Part shown: piece after piece, positions 1 through 12,982 of the stretch
How positions within the stretch are numbered: position 1 is the stretch's first letter
How the letters are laid out: the number at the start of each line of letters is the position of its first letter
Assembly: GCA_030549335.1 (NCBI GenBank)
Contig: CM060195.1
Span: 48,366,991 to 48,430,990, forward strand
Reading direction: 5' to 3'
Origin: Pontederia crassipes
Lineage: Eukaryota > Streptophyta > Magnoliopsida > Commelinales > Pontederiaceae
DNA length: 64,000 nucleotides
The notes under the pieces: generated by a model
What the model was told of the DNA's origin: nothing
The model's input: only the letters and a program-made list of their open reading frames with translations
Databases searched by the model: none
Translations under genes and position numbers: made by a program

Positions 1-1435
1 TGTTTGATTCTTGTCTTATGATTCCTTATGACTCTAGATGTGTTATGTATTAGTCCTCCATGTTTAGATGATTGTTTGTATGCATTGATTTCATTTCTGG
101 ATTAAAAATCGTTGAAAATCGCATTCTGTCCGATTTTATTTTCACTACGATCGGTCGATCGATCCAGGATATCGGTCGACCGGTGATATGAGAATCGGTC
201 GATCGATCGGTAGAGACCGGTCGACTGATCATTCCTTCCGACCGAAGCTTCTTCTTCTTTTCAGACTAAGTATTATCGATCGACCGATCCAGAGATATCG
301 GTCGACTGGTGCTCAGGACTTACAGACCGATAATCATTGTATTGCATCAAGACCAACCTGTCGACCGGTCCAGAGATATCGGTCGACCGGTGCCCGAAAA
401 TCGATCGACCGGACAGAGAGAACCGATCAATCGATCCTTATCCAGAATTCATTTTTGATTGCTGATTGACCAAGATTCATTCTACGATTGTATTATGCAT
501 TTCCTTACTGATTGAATGGTCGTGTGACCACATTAATTACCTTGTTATTGACCTATCCATTGATCCAATCACCTTATCGAATGAAAGAGTTATGAATTGA
601 TAAAGAGATTAAAGCAAGAAACGCAAAGAGATAAAGGGAGGGTGGCCAGCTTATGCTAAGTGCTTATTGTGAAGGGTTGCTCCTTTAGCCATGGCTTGAT
701 CACCTACTGGCTGCACAAGGCTGTATTATTTGTTCGACGTAAAATTTCCACATGTTAAAGGCACCCAAAGGCACCTAAATGCACCCAAAGTCATGTAATA
801 CTAAGAAAGAAGTACAAGCATAAAGAGTATTGTACAAATGACATGAGTATGATGATGATAAGTAAAGCATGATTATTAATCAAGCATGATTGTGACTCCT
901 CATGATTATATGATTCATGATGTCTATCATCTTTTATCAATTGATATATCTAATTGAATGATCTTATGCTCACTACTTGATATTGTTATCAATAATTATT
1001 GATTCTGACTATTGCTATTTATCGTTATGCATTGAGTACTTTATGAATCCCCACTAGGCTGTATAGCTTATGGGAGGACCTCCTTCCCTGTGTTTGATTT
1101 TCACAGGACCAGGTCAGCGATGGTGTTGGGATCGTGTGCCGCAACCAGCTCGAGTGATAATAAAGTACATGAACTGACAGAGGGCCTAGTTATCTTTTAT
1201 ATATTTTTCGCATTATGAATTTTGATGTAATTCATAGATGATTCATATTATGGAGACTTTATAGTATTTTGAGACTTCCGTTATTTGATATCATATGTTT
1301 CTCCTTTATCCTTATTGCTGATTTGTCATCGTTTTTATGGAGTTTTAGTCCATTGTTAGTCATAGTTATTGTGTTTTCATAGCGCATTCGAAGAGATCCT
1401 CGCCACGTGACGTTGATCGATTTGAGAGCGTTACA
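1..1435 (+). mobile_element. LTR-like retrotransposon fragment (left end outside window)
   Basis: Non-coding repeat sharing ordered blocks with 35400-36508: the GGTCGACC-rich part (159-440), a block with 'catggcttgatca' and 'aaggcacc', 'gatttt cacagg', 'gcgatggtgttg', 'gatcgtgtgccgc', and a common end 'cacgtgacgttgatcgattt' followed by GCGTTACA at 1428-1435. An end in ..GCGTTACA is typical of plant Ty3/gypsy LTRs that begin TGTAACGCC. No gag or pol frame is visible, so it is probably a solo or truncated LTR. The 5' boundary lies beyond the window. Confidence 0.6.
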
Positions 1436-3540
1436 GTGAATATATCATATGGAATGCACCATACGAATTCAAATTCTTGTATATTATATATAAACAAGGA
1501 GTTGGACAATAATTTTGTTTACATAGGATTCGTGTGCAAACGCGCGCTGCGCACTCTTTTTTTTTATAAACTTTATACTAATATATACCATTATACTAAT
1601 TTAAGAAATGAATCGCTTATTTATATTTTTTATTTTGTTATATATTTTCAATCATGTAGCAATTATGTATTGCAAATACTAAGTTTTGGACTGTACTTTT
1701 TTTTCACTCATCGGTAAACTTAGGAAAAAAAGTTTTATTCATTCTGAGTAATTATATTTTTTAACCTCCATTATTATTTGGAGAAAAGAAGAGAAATGAT
1801 TTGTGGGCCCATGCAATAAGATTTTGGATCTATTTAAGTAAAAAAAATAAAAAGTAGTTGAGAGTTGTGACAAATAGCGGACGTAATAAAGTGGTCATCA
1901 CTAGCTCTCGTCGCAACCAGCGATGCATCCATCCCCCACGCTTTGCATGCTTTGCACTTTGCACTGCGCTGCTGCCACCTTCCAACACCAACTTCGAACT
2001 TATCTGCTTCCCTGCCCTTTCGGCCGCTCCACTCGTCCGCATAAAAAAAAGCAAACGTTGAACCCAATGGTCAATACATTTGCGATTACAAAGTTTTTTT
2101 AACAGTGGAAAAAAGTTTGCATAATTTATAGATATAGATGTGGAGGAGTAAATGCAGCCTTACCTTATTAATATTGTATTTAAATACATCTTCCTGTATA
2201 AAAAATATGTAAATCCACATTAACAAATAAAATAACTATTGTAATTATTAATATTGTATTTAAATAAAATTTCCTGTATAAAAATATGTAAATCCACATT
2301 AACAAAAAAAAACAATATTGTAGCCATTCTTTATTTAATATTTCAAATTAATTTATTTTTTTACCGAACAGTTATATGATGAATTTCATAATCATAAATG
2401 AGGACAAAGAAATGAGTGCATCCGTTTATAAAAAAAGATAAATTAGAAAAAAATGAGATACGTAAGTTTTTTTATCGGCGAGTAAAAAATTCATAATTTA
2501 TAATTTAAACTGTATTTGTTTAAATATTCCCGCACGAATGATCATATACGGAAGTCGTACGGCGTTCGTGCGAATAGTACATATAATTTTCTGACATCGG
2601 TCGGAAGTTTGTTGGAGGCCGGGGTCTGCCCACGGCGAAAGGTCGCTAAAATCTAGCGAGAGCTGGCAATTTTCATATTTATTTTATTTCTCGAGAGTTT
2701 TTTCTTATATTTATCCTTATTATGTAATAATAAATCAACGTGCGAAGAGTATACTATACTTGTGTAATGCGTATGTATAATCGAACTTGCATATACATAA
2801 AAATAGACTCATAAAACAACCAAACCGTGAAATTGATGAGAAGTCGAATGGATGAAATGGGAATTAATAATATTAAGAATATTAACTAATGCAATTATCA
2901 TTAATTGCGTTCTATCGTAGCTTTCGAATTCCATGAAACCGAAACGAGATTAGGATAACAACGTGCGCGAACCAATCTGCGCCCATGAAACAAGTCTCAG
3001 AGATCTCGGAAATTACCAATCTGCCATTCCCAGGTTTTGAGAAGCCACAATTTTCCGAGTTTTAAACATGTCAGCCTTAATTTTGGAGGATCTTTATTAC
3101 AGTTCACAAAAGGAATGCTCAGAATTTAATCCCCGAAACCTAATTTTAAAGAGATGAACTTCTGTGACTTGTGAGAATAACTAAGAAAAAAGAAACAAAA
3201 AAATTCTTGATTTATTTATTTTATTTCCTAAAATTTTATGACTATATACTGGTAATGTTAAAGAGTATTGTAGCAATTTTTTTTTCACAATTACATAGTA
3301 AGTTCTTAAGTTCGATAGATCATACTTTGTGATTTATCGGTATGTACTCATCATATTGCAATGATTGAAAACCTAATTATTTTGGAACAAAAGTTATCAC
3401 AAATATCATTATTTGCCAAACAAGTTATCAACTCATTAAACCTTTCTATCCTTTAACCACATAAGGGGGGATGCCTAACAATTGCATGAAATATCCAGCT
3501 ATATGTGTACACATAATATACTAACCTGTCTACATGGACA
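1436..3540. other. Intergenic, AT-rich, no gene recognised
   Basis: No supported coding exon. A small GC-richer island at about 1855-2060 is open in frames on both strands (67-77 codons), but I see no family signature or conserved splice structure. The rest is AT-rich, with one short tandem duplication listed separately. Confidence 0.5.
2167..2326. repeat. Two-copy 80-bp tandem duplication
   Basis: The block starting 'attaatattgtatttaaata' at 2167 repeats at 2247 (period 80). Both copies contain 'ttcctgtataaaa' and 'tatgtaaatccacattaaca'. They differ by a few substitutions and short A-tract indels. Confidence 0.8.
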
Positions 3541-3565
3541 TAATGCTCCATGTATGTAAAGAAAT

Positions 3566-3945
3566 TTGTGGGGCGCAGGGCGCATTCCCTTATGGGGCTT
3601 ATGTGGATTGCTCAAAGGATTGAAAGTAGGGCATAGATTAGGATTCCAGAACATATATATGGAAATGGATTCGAAAATATTTGTACAACGTATTAATAAT
3701 CGAAATTGTGCATGGAGGGTTCAACATTACATCAATCAAAGACATTATATCACTTTTACCTTTATTTCAACATTGACATCTTATGCATGTATTTGGAGAA
3801 GCAGCTGATTTTGTAGCAAATTTTGATTGCACAAATCCTTACAGGAGATAAATTTGTCTCTGGATCTTGTTTATATTTTGTACGGGGACAAATTGTGAGA
3901 TTTATTTTAATAGATAACTAAGTATCTTTCTTAAAAAAAAGTACT
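3566..3945 (+). pseudogene. LINE-derived RNase H (RVT_3-like) remnant
   Basis: The frame from 3566 reads GLLKGLKVGHRLGFQNIYME then MDSKIFVQRIN, which matches the plant LINE C-terminal RNase H pattern (an ALxxGL helix, then I-x-V-E-x-DSK-x-x-x-x-x-I). After a frame change about 3783, MHVFGEAADFVANF resembles the closing 'H-V-x-R-E-x-N-x-x-A-D-x-L-A' motif. A LINE-style tail ('ttgtacggggacaa') and an A-run near 3936-3943 follow. No upstream reverse transcriptase is present, so this is a 5'-truncated dead copy lying just before the TMEM214-like promoter. Confidence 0.6.
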
Positions 3946-4127
3946 GAGAGGATTGTGACTGAAAACAAATAAATAGTAGCATGGTATATTATGATTATTA
4001 TAATAACCATTAAGAAAACAATAATGCCAAACAATGGCATAGACGTAGATAAAAGTAAGTTGAGTGGCCATTTCTCAAGTTCGTCTGAAATGGGAGCATC
4101 CGGCCAGAATGGACGCCTTCTTTACTT

Positions 4128-4137
4128 CTATTTAAAC
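4128..4137 (+). promoter_or_regulatory. Candidate TATA element of the TMEM214-like gene
   Basis: 'ctatttaaac' lies about 70 bp before the ATG at 4205, a normal spacing for a plant TATA box with a short 5' UTR. Positional inference only. Confidence 0.35.
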
Positions 4138-4204
4138 TAAACGCCACCAGAGTGCGCCTTCTTCGGTTTGCTCCTCTCGTTCTTCCCCTCCCGAAACAGA
4201 CGCC

Positions 4205-7200
4205 ATGGACGAGTCCCTCGAGTTCGATTCCTCGTTCCTCGACGGAACCGCCGCTGGGGGCGGCGCCACGGCGGCGGCGACTGCCGTCAGCGACCCCAGC
4301 CACGGCTGGCAGAAGGTTACTTATGCCAAGCGCCAGAGGCGCTCACAGCTGCACCCGGCGGCGGAGGCGTCTGTTCCCGATCGTCAGCTTCCAAACAGCA
4401 ACGTGTTCGCCTCTGTAGAGAGGGAGGCCTACGACAGGCGGCGGGCCATCGAGTCCGCCGCCGCGGCCGCGGCAGCCCTGGAGGCCGGCCCCGTCAGATC
4501 GAAGCCCGCGCGGTCGGCGTCCGACGACGAGGACGGCGATAGCGAGGGCGATGCGCCGCCCAAGGCGCATGGAGACGGAGGGGAGGAGGTGAAGAAGGTG
4601 AAGGCCAAGAAGCCAAAGAAGCCCAAAGTCACCGTGGCGGATGCCGCAGCCAAAATCGACTCTGCGGATCTCGCCGCATTTTTGGCTGAGATCACGGTAA
4701 GGATGTTGGATCTCATCCGATGTTTTCAGATTTATACGTTGGATTATTTTCTCTATCCTGATCGCAAGATGACAGTAAGCTTGATCCTTGCAGGCATCAT
4801 ACGAGTCGCAGCAGTATATTCAACTCATGCGCTTCGCGGATTACTTTGGACGAGCTTTTTCCATGGTGAGCGCATCACAATTTCCTTGGCCTAAGATGTT
4901 CAAGGAATCGCCTGTTGCAAAAATAGCTGATGTGAGTTCCTTTCTCTCCCTGTACCATTTCCCTCTGAAGGATGAGCAACAGTTAAGCATTTTGGTTTGT
5001 ACAGTTCAGTGCGTTATTATATGTGAGATTAACTATACGAATGTGTGCGCGAATTGTCAAATTTCTGGTCATGTTGCATGTCAAGATGTGATAAATCAGA
5101 GGCACAACCCTGCGAACGATGAATCATTAAATACTGTATAAGCTAGATTTATGGTCACGAAGCATAATTCAAATTGGCATTTAGGATAGTGATTGAGAAT
5201 TGATGAAAAACATAGGTATGTGTGTGTAAAAATGAATTATGCTTGAGATATTCAAGTAACTACCATTCATTTTTGAATGCTATCTTCTATGAAAATACAT
5301 GAATTGTCTAAAAATTTTCCCATAAATCTGCATATTGGAAACCAAATGACTTGTAAAGTTGCCCTCTTTTGCACTGTAGTTCCATTAATGTCGTATTGGT
5401 GGAAACCAACAAGTATGGAGCTTAACATGTCATTTGGTTTCAACCAAGCATTTTATCTGGACAAAATTCCTCCACTTGAAGTCTATTGGCTCTATAATTC
5501 TTCTTCCACTGGCATGTTTATGGCTGAATTTATCTGGAACAGAATCCCATCAGCTATATATCTGAACATGTATATAAGACGTCAGTTGATTGGATTGGCC
5601 ACAAATCCCCTGATCAGTTGGGCGACTTTATTTTGTGGTGTTTGGATGGTATTCTCGCTGACCTGGAAACTCAAAAAGCAGCTGCTAAGGGCACAAAAAA
5701 ACCAGTTCAACAACCAACATCCAAGACTCAGGTACAGTTGCCTACATTGGTCATCTAACTACTCTTTTTTCTTTTGCTGCAAGCACACTGGATGATTGTC
5801 TTGAAAATTTTAACTGCAACAACTAAGTATTTCATATTGAAATCTTGTTCCACTCACAAATGTCTGATACTTTCATGTCGGACTCAGATCTATTAAGTTA
5901 TGTTAGTTTCATTTATCTAGTCTGCTTCCCTGTGTTTATTTTACAATTTTTTGGGAAAAAGTAATAACAATCTTGTTCTCTCAAAGAAAAAAAAAGTCTA
6001 GATACTTTGCATTGAATCCTTGTTGCTTTCATATTATCTTCTTCACAATAGCTGAAGTGTTTGATATAGAATGTTATGCCAGGATTACCACCTTGATGGT
6101 TGATGTTATAATTCTCTATCTATTGTTATGTGTCTTTGAGGTTTCTTTTTGAATTAGTGCCTTTGAGTTTTCTGGAGGCAATCTTGCCCAAGTTCATTTA
6201 CTGTTTAATTTGTTTGAGTACCTTTCCCAATTCAGACTTATTGACATTTAAGTATGGCAAAATTTGAGTTTCCACTGTAATTATGTCATGATAATTGAGA
6301 GCTTGTACATTCATTAATTCTGGATCCAGTCATTGTCTGAAACTGGTATCATTTTATGAAACTTCCGATTGATTGTCTGGTTGACTCTATTGTCATTGAT
6401 ATCCTTTTTAGTACAACACATTGCTACCATCCATCGTCATGACGTAGTAACAGGCTAAAAGCAACAACAGAAGAAACATAACACATTTACACATTTTGCT
6501 GTATGTTCTTGTAATTTGGATAAAAGAATTTTCCCTGTGCCATCAGATACCCAATAAGAAGTTGATAACAAAAAACAAAATGAATGCCACCTTGAAATGG
6601 ACTGTAAAATTAACACCCCCACTTGTTGGAAAGGGAAACTACCAATTGTCACAATTTTTACTGAATTCAAGAAAACTGATATCCACATGCTTTATATGTA
6701 CCTAATTATTTTACAAAGGGTTCCTCAAAGAAGAAATATCCTATTTCAACAAGAAAAACATGTGATGACCAAATCAGTATTGTTTCTCATTCTTGAACCT
6801 TAAAAAAACTAATCATTGAAAGCCTCCAATAACGATCAACAGAAAACGGAAAAATAAGCCACAAACATTCATACAGCAACTGAGCAATTCCCACAGCCGG
6901 GTACATACACTGAGATAGTTGTAAGCCTACTCACCCAAAACATCACAGCCTATGAAGCGAGGAAATGATGATGAAACATGATTTAAAACTCCAATATTCC
7001 ACACAAGTTTTTAACTATCATTGATTGATAGTCTCTATATGAGATTAGATTTATTACTGGATGTAGCTTTCTAGGTTTTATCTTCTTCTGGCTACTTTTT
7101 AAATATCTCATTTTCTGAATACTTCTGATTTGCAAATTAACTTTGGACATTTGCAACACCAGCTGAGTCTTATAATTCTGTACGATCTCTGCTGCGTTTA

Positions 7201-8875
7201 TTATGTTAGCAATTATTTCTCACTGTTTGTGGTTTGAATTAACTTGCTTCCTAACTTTTTCCACTTTAAACAGGTTGCAATATTTGTCGTTCTGGCAATG
7301 GCTTTAAGGAGGAAGCCCGAGATTCTAATTAGTCTTTTGTCGAAGATAAAGGATAATTCCAAGTACCAGGGTCATGATAAACTTCCAGTTTTAGTGTGGG
7401 TTGTGGCTCAGGTATGATATGGTTATCTCCTTTGCTTTTGACTCCAGTAAAGAAGGAACACCCAAAAGTTCAGTTTCTTTAAACTAGTGGGAAACTTTCT
7501 GTTGTAGGCTTCATGTGGCGATCCAGTAATTGGAATGTATATGTGGGCTCATTACCTCTTCCCTGTGGTTTGTGAGAAATCCGGCGGGAATCCGCAGTCA
7601 AGGGACTTGATCATGCAATTGGTTGAAAGGTATGCTTGCTAAAGTTTATTTGAAAATAAGCCGTCATTTTTTTTCAGTTGAATCTAAATTTTTATTGAAC
7701 TTTATATTACAGAATTATTTCAGGACCAAAAGCTCGACCGATTTTGTTAAATGGTGCTGTAAGAAAAGGGGAGCGCCTTGTGCCTCCGGCTACCCTTGAT
7801 TTGCTTGTGCGAATGACATTTCCTTCTGCTGCCGCACGCATTAAGGTATGCTGTTTCCTTGTACAGCCCCATCTTTTTTTTGTCACTAACTCTGTTTCTG
7901 ACACAACTTTTGTTGCAGGCAACAGAGAGATTTGAAGCAGTATATGCTACTCTGAAAGACATTGCTCTGGCAGGTTCTCCCGGGACTAAAACTACAAAAC
8001 AAGTATCACAGCAACTTTTGCCTGCCTGTGTTCGAGCAATACAAGAAAGTATGCCCGAAATGTTCGTCCCACTTTTTTCTCTGGTACCTTAAATATAATT
8101 ATAATGAAATAAGAAAATGCTTGCAGACATTCCAGAACTAACAAGTGAAGCAGCAGATATATTTATCTGGTGCTTGGGCCAGAATTCTGCATGTTACCAG
8201 CAGTGGGTGAGTAGTATAAACGCCATCTGATGATACATTTCTTTCGTTTTCACTTCAGATGGAAGTAATATGATCTTTGAACAAATTACTTGAAAATTGG
8301 CTTTCCAGGAAAAGCTTTATCTGGAGAGTATTGATGCAAGTACTGCAGTTCTTAAGAAACTGTTAGATGGATGGAAAGAATACTCCACAAAACTGTCTCC
8401 CGATGATCTTAAGGAGACACTTAAGCATTTGAAAACCAAGGTAAATAAACTGCACTAATATGGTTGTGGCTACATTGGTTCCAAGACTTTCCCATATGAT
8501 GCAATCGACATCCAAATGTCCAGGCCTGAACTTGGCTACACAGGTTCCATTCGGTTAATAATTGGAATAAGTACGCGACTGCGTTGACATTGGACTGACT
8601 TTTCTCCTTTTTCTTTTTATTTTACATAGAACGAGGAAGCCCTGAGCCATGATGTGGATGCTAGCGCAGAACGATCCATCAAAGACGCAGACAAGTACTG
8701 CAAGACAGTCTTGGGGAGGTTGACAAGTGGCTCCGGGTGCATCAAGAGCAGCCTTTCCCTTCTCATGCTCATCATTATAACGTGTTTAGCTGTGTTCTTA
8801 AGCGTGGACTCATCAGAATGGGATAGAATTCGCGTAATGCTCAAAGCCTACATCCCTTCAATCTCTCTGGAATAG
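4205..8875 (+). CDS. TMEM214: TMEM214-like ER membrane protein, 10 exons, 599 aa
   Basis: Exons: 4205-4696, 4794-4931, 5543-5731, 7274-7411, 7508-7629, 7713-7845, 7919-8048, 8127-8206, 8309-8440, 8630-8875. All introns are GT-AG and phases agree throughout. The product matches plant TMEM214 family proteins. Residues 1-160 are low-complexity Ala/Asp/Lys-rich with a Lys-rich stretch (KKVKAKKPKKPKVT). The conserved body follows: QLMRFADYFGRAFS, QFPWPKMFKES, YKTSVDWI, MALRRKPE, KYQGHDKLPVLVWVVAQ, NPQSRDLIMQLVE, LLNGAVRKGERLVPP and ATERFEAVY. One hydrophobic helix near the C-terminus (about residues 560-577, LSLLMLIIITCLAVFLSV) probably anchors it in the ER. Human TMEM214 is an ER-anchored protein linked to caspase-4 recruitment; the plant function is not established. 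The start was chosen because exon 1 has no upstream in-frame conserved sequence and its GC-rich composition begins there. Confidence 0.93.
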
Positions 8876-9780
8876 CCAATTGCTGTATCCACTGAAGAGG
8901 CCTCTTGACGGGATAAAAAATCCCGTGCTGAATCAAAGATGGGTTACCTACAAAGCTAAAACGGTACAAGGGAGCTGTGACAGAGGTAGAAAGGAGCTCT
9001 TTTTTTCCATAAGTTAACAGTTGAACAGATGCCGGAAGTTACTTTCTTTTTGTTATTTTTTCCTTTTCTTACGGGAAGAAGAAACAAGGGACATGTGTTC
9101 TCTAATCTACTTTTGCTAGACATTATCATGATCCTTCTGATAGTCTTACCTGTGTTTTTTTCACAATTCTTTAATTCTGTCATATTTGTGTTCTTTCCTT
9201 CTGTTTTCTGTTCGCTAGCCGATGGTGTTCTCATATATAGGTGGGTCTGGGTTTATATTTACTCGAGCTTATACCAAAAGTTACTTTTGTTTGTACTTGC
9301 ACTTTTATAATTTTCACTTGAGTCCAATTAATGTACCAGGGGCTCACAGTCACAGCCACGATTGTTATCTGTCGAACACACGATATAAACGCATCAAATC
9401 ATTAAAAAAGAGCAAAATCTTAGCATGAAAGAACAAGATTTGACAGAGGCACATGATGGACAACGCTTTGACGGCCGGAGGAATCGGTGGAGTTTGGCTC
9501 CTTGGTGCCGTTAAATCGGTGTGCCATTTGCTCCCCAAGTGTTCGCTTGGTCGGCCCAAGTGCTCCCTACCACTCTTCCTTTTGCCATATTATATTGTCG
9601 CGGTGGTGGCCTTTGGAGTCGTCAGCAGCATCAAGCGAGCGAGCACTGCGTCCCTCTCCTTCGCCGTCTGCGACCTCCTTCACATGTTCCTGTTTATTTA
9701 TTAAGCGCGCACTGGGACGCCTCCGCACTCTGCGCGCCGCTGCTCTCATTTGCTGCTCCGCTACCCTTCGGACTCCTCAC
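8876..9780. other. Intergenic: TMEM214 3' region and ABA4 upstream region
   Basis: Contains the probable 3' UTR of the TMEM214-like gene and, from about 9450, the GC-richer leader of the first ABA4 gene. The frame of ABA4 exon 1 is open upstream to a possible ATG at 9487, so a much longer N-terminus cannot be excluded. Nothing else recognised. Confidence 0.5.
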
Positions 9781-11737
9781 ATGTCATCCTTCCTCGTCTG
9801 CTGCTTCTGCAGCAGCTCCCTCATCCTTCCCCGGCCACAGGTGCGTCCGCTCTTGCATGTGCAGCCATAGATCTCGGATCATTAGTTGGATTCTTGATTC
9901 CTGTTAGATATAGAACTGTGTTTAGAGCTACTGCCCTTCGCCAATGTCGGGTGTGGAGGTCGCCTTATCCTTTTTGAGTTCACTCGGCCGATATGTTTCA
10001 GAAAGCCGACGGATGGGACCGCCTGCGGGTGGGTGGAAAATCTGGCAGGGTTACTGGAATCGCAGGCGTCGAACTCCTCGGCCGTGGATCGGGGGTTCTA
10101 CGCGGCGGGGCTGGAGCCCGGTGGAGCTTCGTCGGTGGCACCAGAATTGTGCTCCGTTCGGGCGCTGCTCCGGTAGTCGTTCGCCGAGGAGGTTTTCGTA
10201 CTCCGATGGCTTCAGGTGCCAACCGCAATCTTTGATTCATTCCAGTGGCGATATTAGCAAACATGCATTTAGGGCTTCTCATCTTGTCATGAGGCACTTA
10301 ATTATTAGCTAGAAAACTTGCGTTTTCAATTTCACCTGCTAGTTTAGTTCATTGTACCCCGTGATCTTTGGCAGCGTATGGGATTGGATCTTGACATTAT
10401 AACAACTAGGTCAACTTAAATTTTTTATCTATACTGAAATAAAAGTTCAAGGAGTAATTGCCTTCCTAAGTTACAAATTTAGGGTGCATTTGAGACTGCT
10501 ACGGAATTGATGCTTTGCAGAAAAGATAACTTGCTTTCTGCAATTAGATGTTTGGTGGGAAAAAAAATTAAAATTACTTCACAAATTTCAATCCACCACA
10601 AAAAAGAAACAATTATTTTCTGTGCATTTTCCCATATTACAAAACGGTGCCTAAAGTTACCTTTTCGAGAAACTATTCTTTCTTATGAGCTTGTGTTTGT
10701 TGAGCTGTTGGCAAAAAGATATGTTAAAGGATCTACAGACCTAACATAACATGGTCGAGCAAATGAATACTACTTTTATTACTTGCACTTGTTATATAGT
10801 AGTATGGATCATCAAATACGATTATGAACATAATAATTTGCATTCAATGCTTGCTTTTATCATTACGAACCCACAGATTAACTTTTGTCTCGAGCAAAGT
10901 TTATAGAATCAAGCCACTTGTTTCCTCTTTACCAATAAGATTCTAATGAACAGTGTCACAATAGGATTTATGACCTCTCAGATTGCTAGCACTGCTTTTA
11001 CTTGGGGAACGGTTGCTGTTCTGCCGTTTTATACTCTTATGGTTGCCGCTCCCAATGCTGCATATGTGAGTAGAATTTGAAGAATTGTATGTCCAGTGTC
11101 CTATTTCTGGTCTATAGAATACCACTTCAATTGTGCAAGATTTTTTCCCCGAACAATTGTCCTTTTCTTGATTATGGTGCTCGACAGACTAAAAGAATAA
11201 TGGAAAGCAGCACACCGTATATAATCCTTGGAGTGTTATATGCATACCTGCTTTATCTGTCATGGACTCCGGAGACGATCAGATTGATGTTTGCAAGCAA
11301 ATATTGGCTTCCAGAGGTTAGACTTCATTTAATATGTCATCGAACTGCTACAAAGTGAAACTAATGATATCTGATTTTGCTTGATTGATCTTCAGTTGGC
11401 GGGCATTGCTAAAATGTTCAACAATGAGATGACTTTGGCTTCAGCATGGATCCATTTACTAGCTGTAGACCTCTTTGCAGCAAGGTCCTAATTTCATACT
11501 CGACGATTGGATTTGTTATTGTTCAACATTATCTAAGCATAGCACTTTTCTTTCTTTTGCTGACAGCCACCGTTGTTCATTTTGATTGTGTTACACAGGC
11601 AGGTATTTCATGATGGTCTAAAGTGCAAAGTGGAGACTCGACATTCGGTATCTCTGTGCCTACTGTTTTGTCCAATTGGGATTCTAATTCATGTTGTCAC
11701 CAAGATGCTGACCAAGGCAGCCAGCAGGTCACATTGA
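9781..11737 (+). CDS. ABA4: ABA4 / neoxanthin-deficient family protein (DUF4281), copy 1, 6 exons, 243 aa
   Basis: Exons: 9781-9840, 10002-10215, 10965-11065, 11188-11316, 11396-11484, 11599-11737. All introns are GT-AG with consistent phases (0,1,0,0,2). ABA4 is a plastid multi-pass membrane protein needed to make neoxanthin from violaxanthin, upstream of abscisic acid. The N-terminal ~95 residues are Ser/Cys/Arg/Gly-rich, like a transit peptide, and end with the family motif [11 protein letters not shown]. The membrane core follows: [76 protein letters not shown] and [17 protein letters not shown]. This copy keeps the usual spacing in exon 3, so it looks like the conventional ortholog. The 9781 start gives MSSF..., resembling known ABA4 starts; an in-frame ATG at 9487 is the alternative. 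Confidence 0.92.
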
Positions 11738-12982
11738 CGAGTGATGCCTGCAAACATTTTACTTGCTCTCCTGCCTCTCATGCTTCCAGGAATGGCTGAA
11801 GAGTCCCCATTTATGCCCCTCCAGGATTGGCTCTTAACTTTCCAAATTGTGGTTCTGCTTTTGTTTTCGGGGTAGATGGGAATTAGTGCACCAACTGGTA
11901 TGCGCATCACAAACTAGGAAGTGTTACCAAATTCAGGATGTGTTGCGTAAGTATTGAGCATTTGGAGGAAGCACTGTTGCTGATCATTTTTTTCCCGGAA
12001 AATAAAGCTAAATCCTCGAGTACCCTCTCATGGTAAAGTCAAATTACTCCAAACATGAGACGATTGATCATTTTGTGATCTAATTTCTCAAGTCATTGTG
12101 GCCTCCTGTAACTACTAAAGACTTCGAGCTTCACTCTTGAATTGCTCATAGAATGAAGCATCATTCTGAGGCCTCGTTTGGTTTCTGAAAGAAAGGAAAA
12201 ATAGAAAAATCATGGCCACACCGAAAATACAATCATCAGGATGAATCGCATGTCTGTGCGTACGAATCATTTGGCCGTGCAGTATGGTTTCTTGTTGTAC
12301 CAGAATACAAACATGAAAAAGGAAGATGGTGCAAAGGAGAACTGAACTATACAAAGACGTTCACTTACACACACACATATAATATCAAATCGAGTGCTTG
12401 AGGCGTTGGCATTTAATTTAATCTCCACGAGGCCAAAATGACAAGTAATTATGACGTCACGTATGTATGATTCTTTAGGTAAAATAGCCAAGCCACCACA
12501 AATACATTGACCTCTTAAATAAAGGTGCAATTCAAGGTCAAATCAAATTAGTCAAAAATAAAAACCAATAAAGTGCTAATACAAAATACACGTACTACGT
12601 ACTAAAATAATTACACGAGCTAATATTAATAGTCACAGTCAACGTGTAGATTTGAACAACCATGAACCCACACTGTATTTCCCGTGCGTTTCCTTCTCTT
12701 CCAAGCACGTTGCGTGCACGCGCTGCATTTTACGCGAAGTTGGTCGGCAACTGATTTTCTTCTTTCCAACTTTCTCTGCCTAACTCCATCTCTTGGATTT
12801 GATTACTGACTCGGAAACGCCCCTAGAAGAGAAAGAAGATAACAACACTTTCTTTTTGTACGCTGTGGCCTAACCAATTGTCTTCCTAGCTCAATCTTCA
12901 TATTACAGAATATATCAGAGGAGCTGCCGTTGCCATTGTTGTTGTTGCTTTTGCTTGGAGAAACTCGTTTGCTTCTCCACGG
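11738..12982. other. Intergenic between the ABA4 copies
   Basis: Copy 1 3' region, then AT-rich sequence, then the copy 2 promoter. No coding exon recognised. 'ggcctcgtttggtttctgaa' at 12172 resembles a Tourist-type end, but no matching far end with a target duplication was found. Confidence 0.5.

Noticed and set aside
4343..4716. Minus-strand frames across the TMEM214 first exon
   Set aside because: Shadows of a GC-rich coding exon. The plus-strand frame alone shows family conservation and correct splicing.
5277..5795. 172-codon frame in the TMEM214 region
   Set aside because: It reads across intron 2 and exon 3 in the wrong frame. The true exon 5543-5731 is in another frame and matches YKTSVDWI of the family.
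12172..12438. Tourist-type element bounded by GGCCTCGT ends
   Set aside because: Only about 8 bp match at the far end and the flanking 3-bp targets (tga and aaa) differ.
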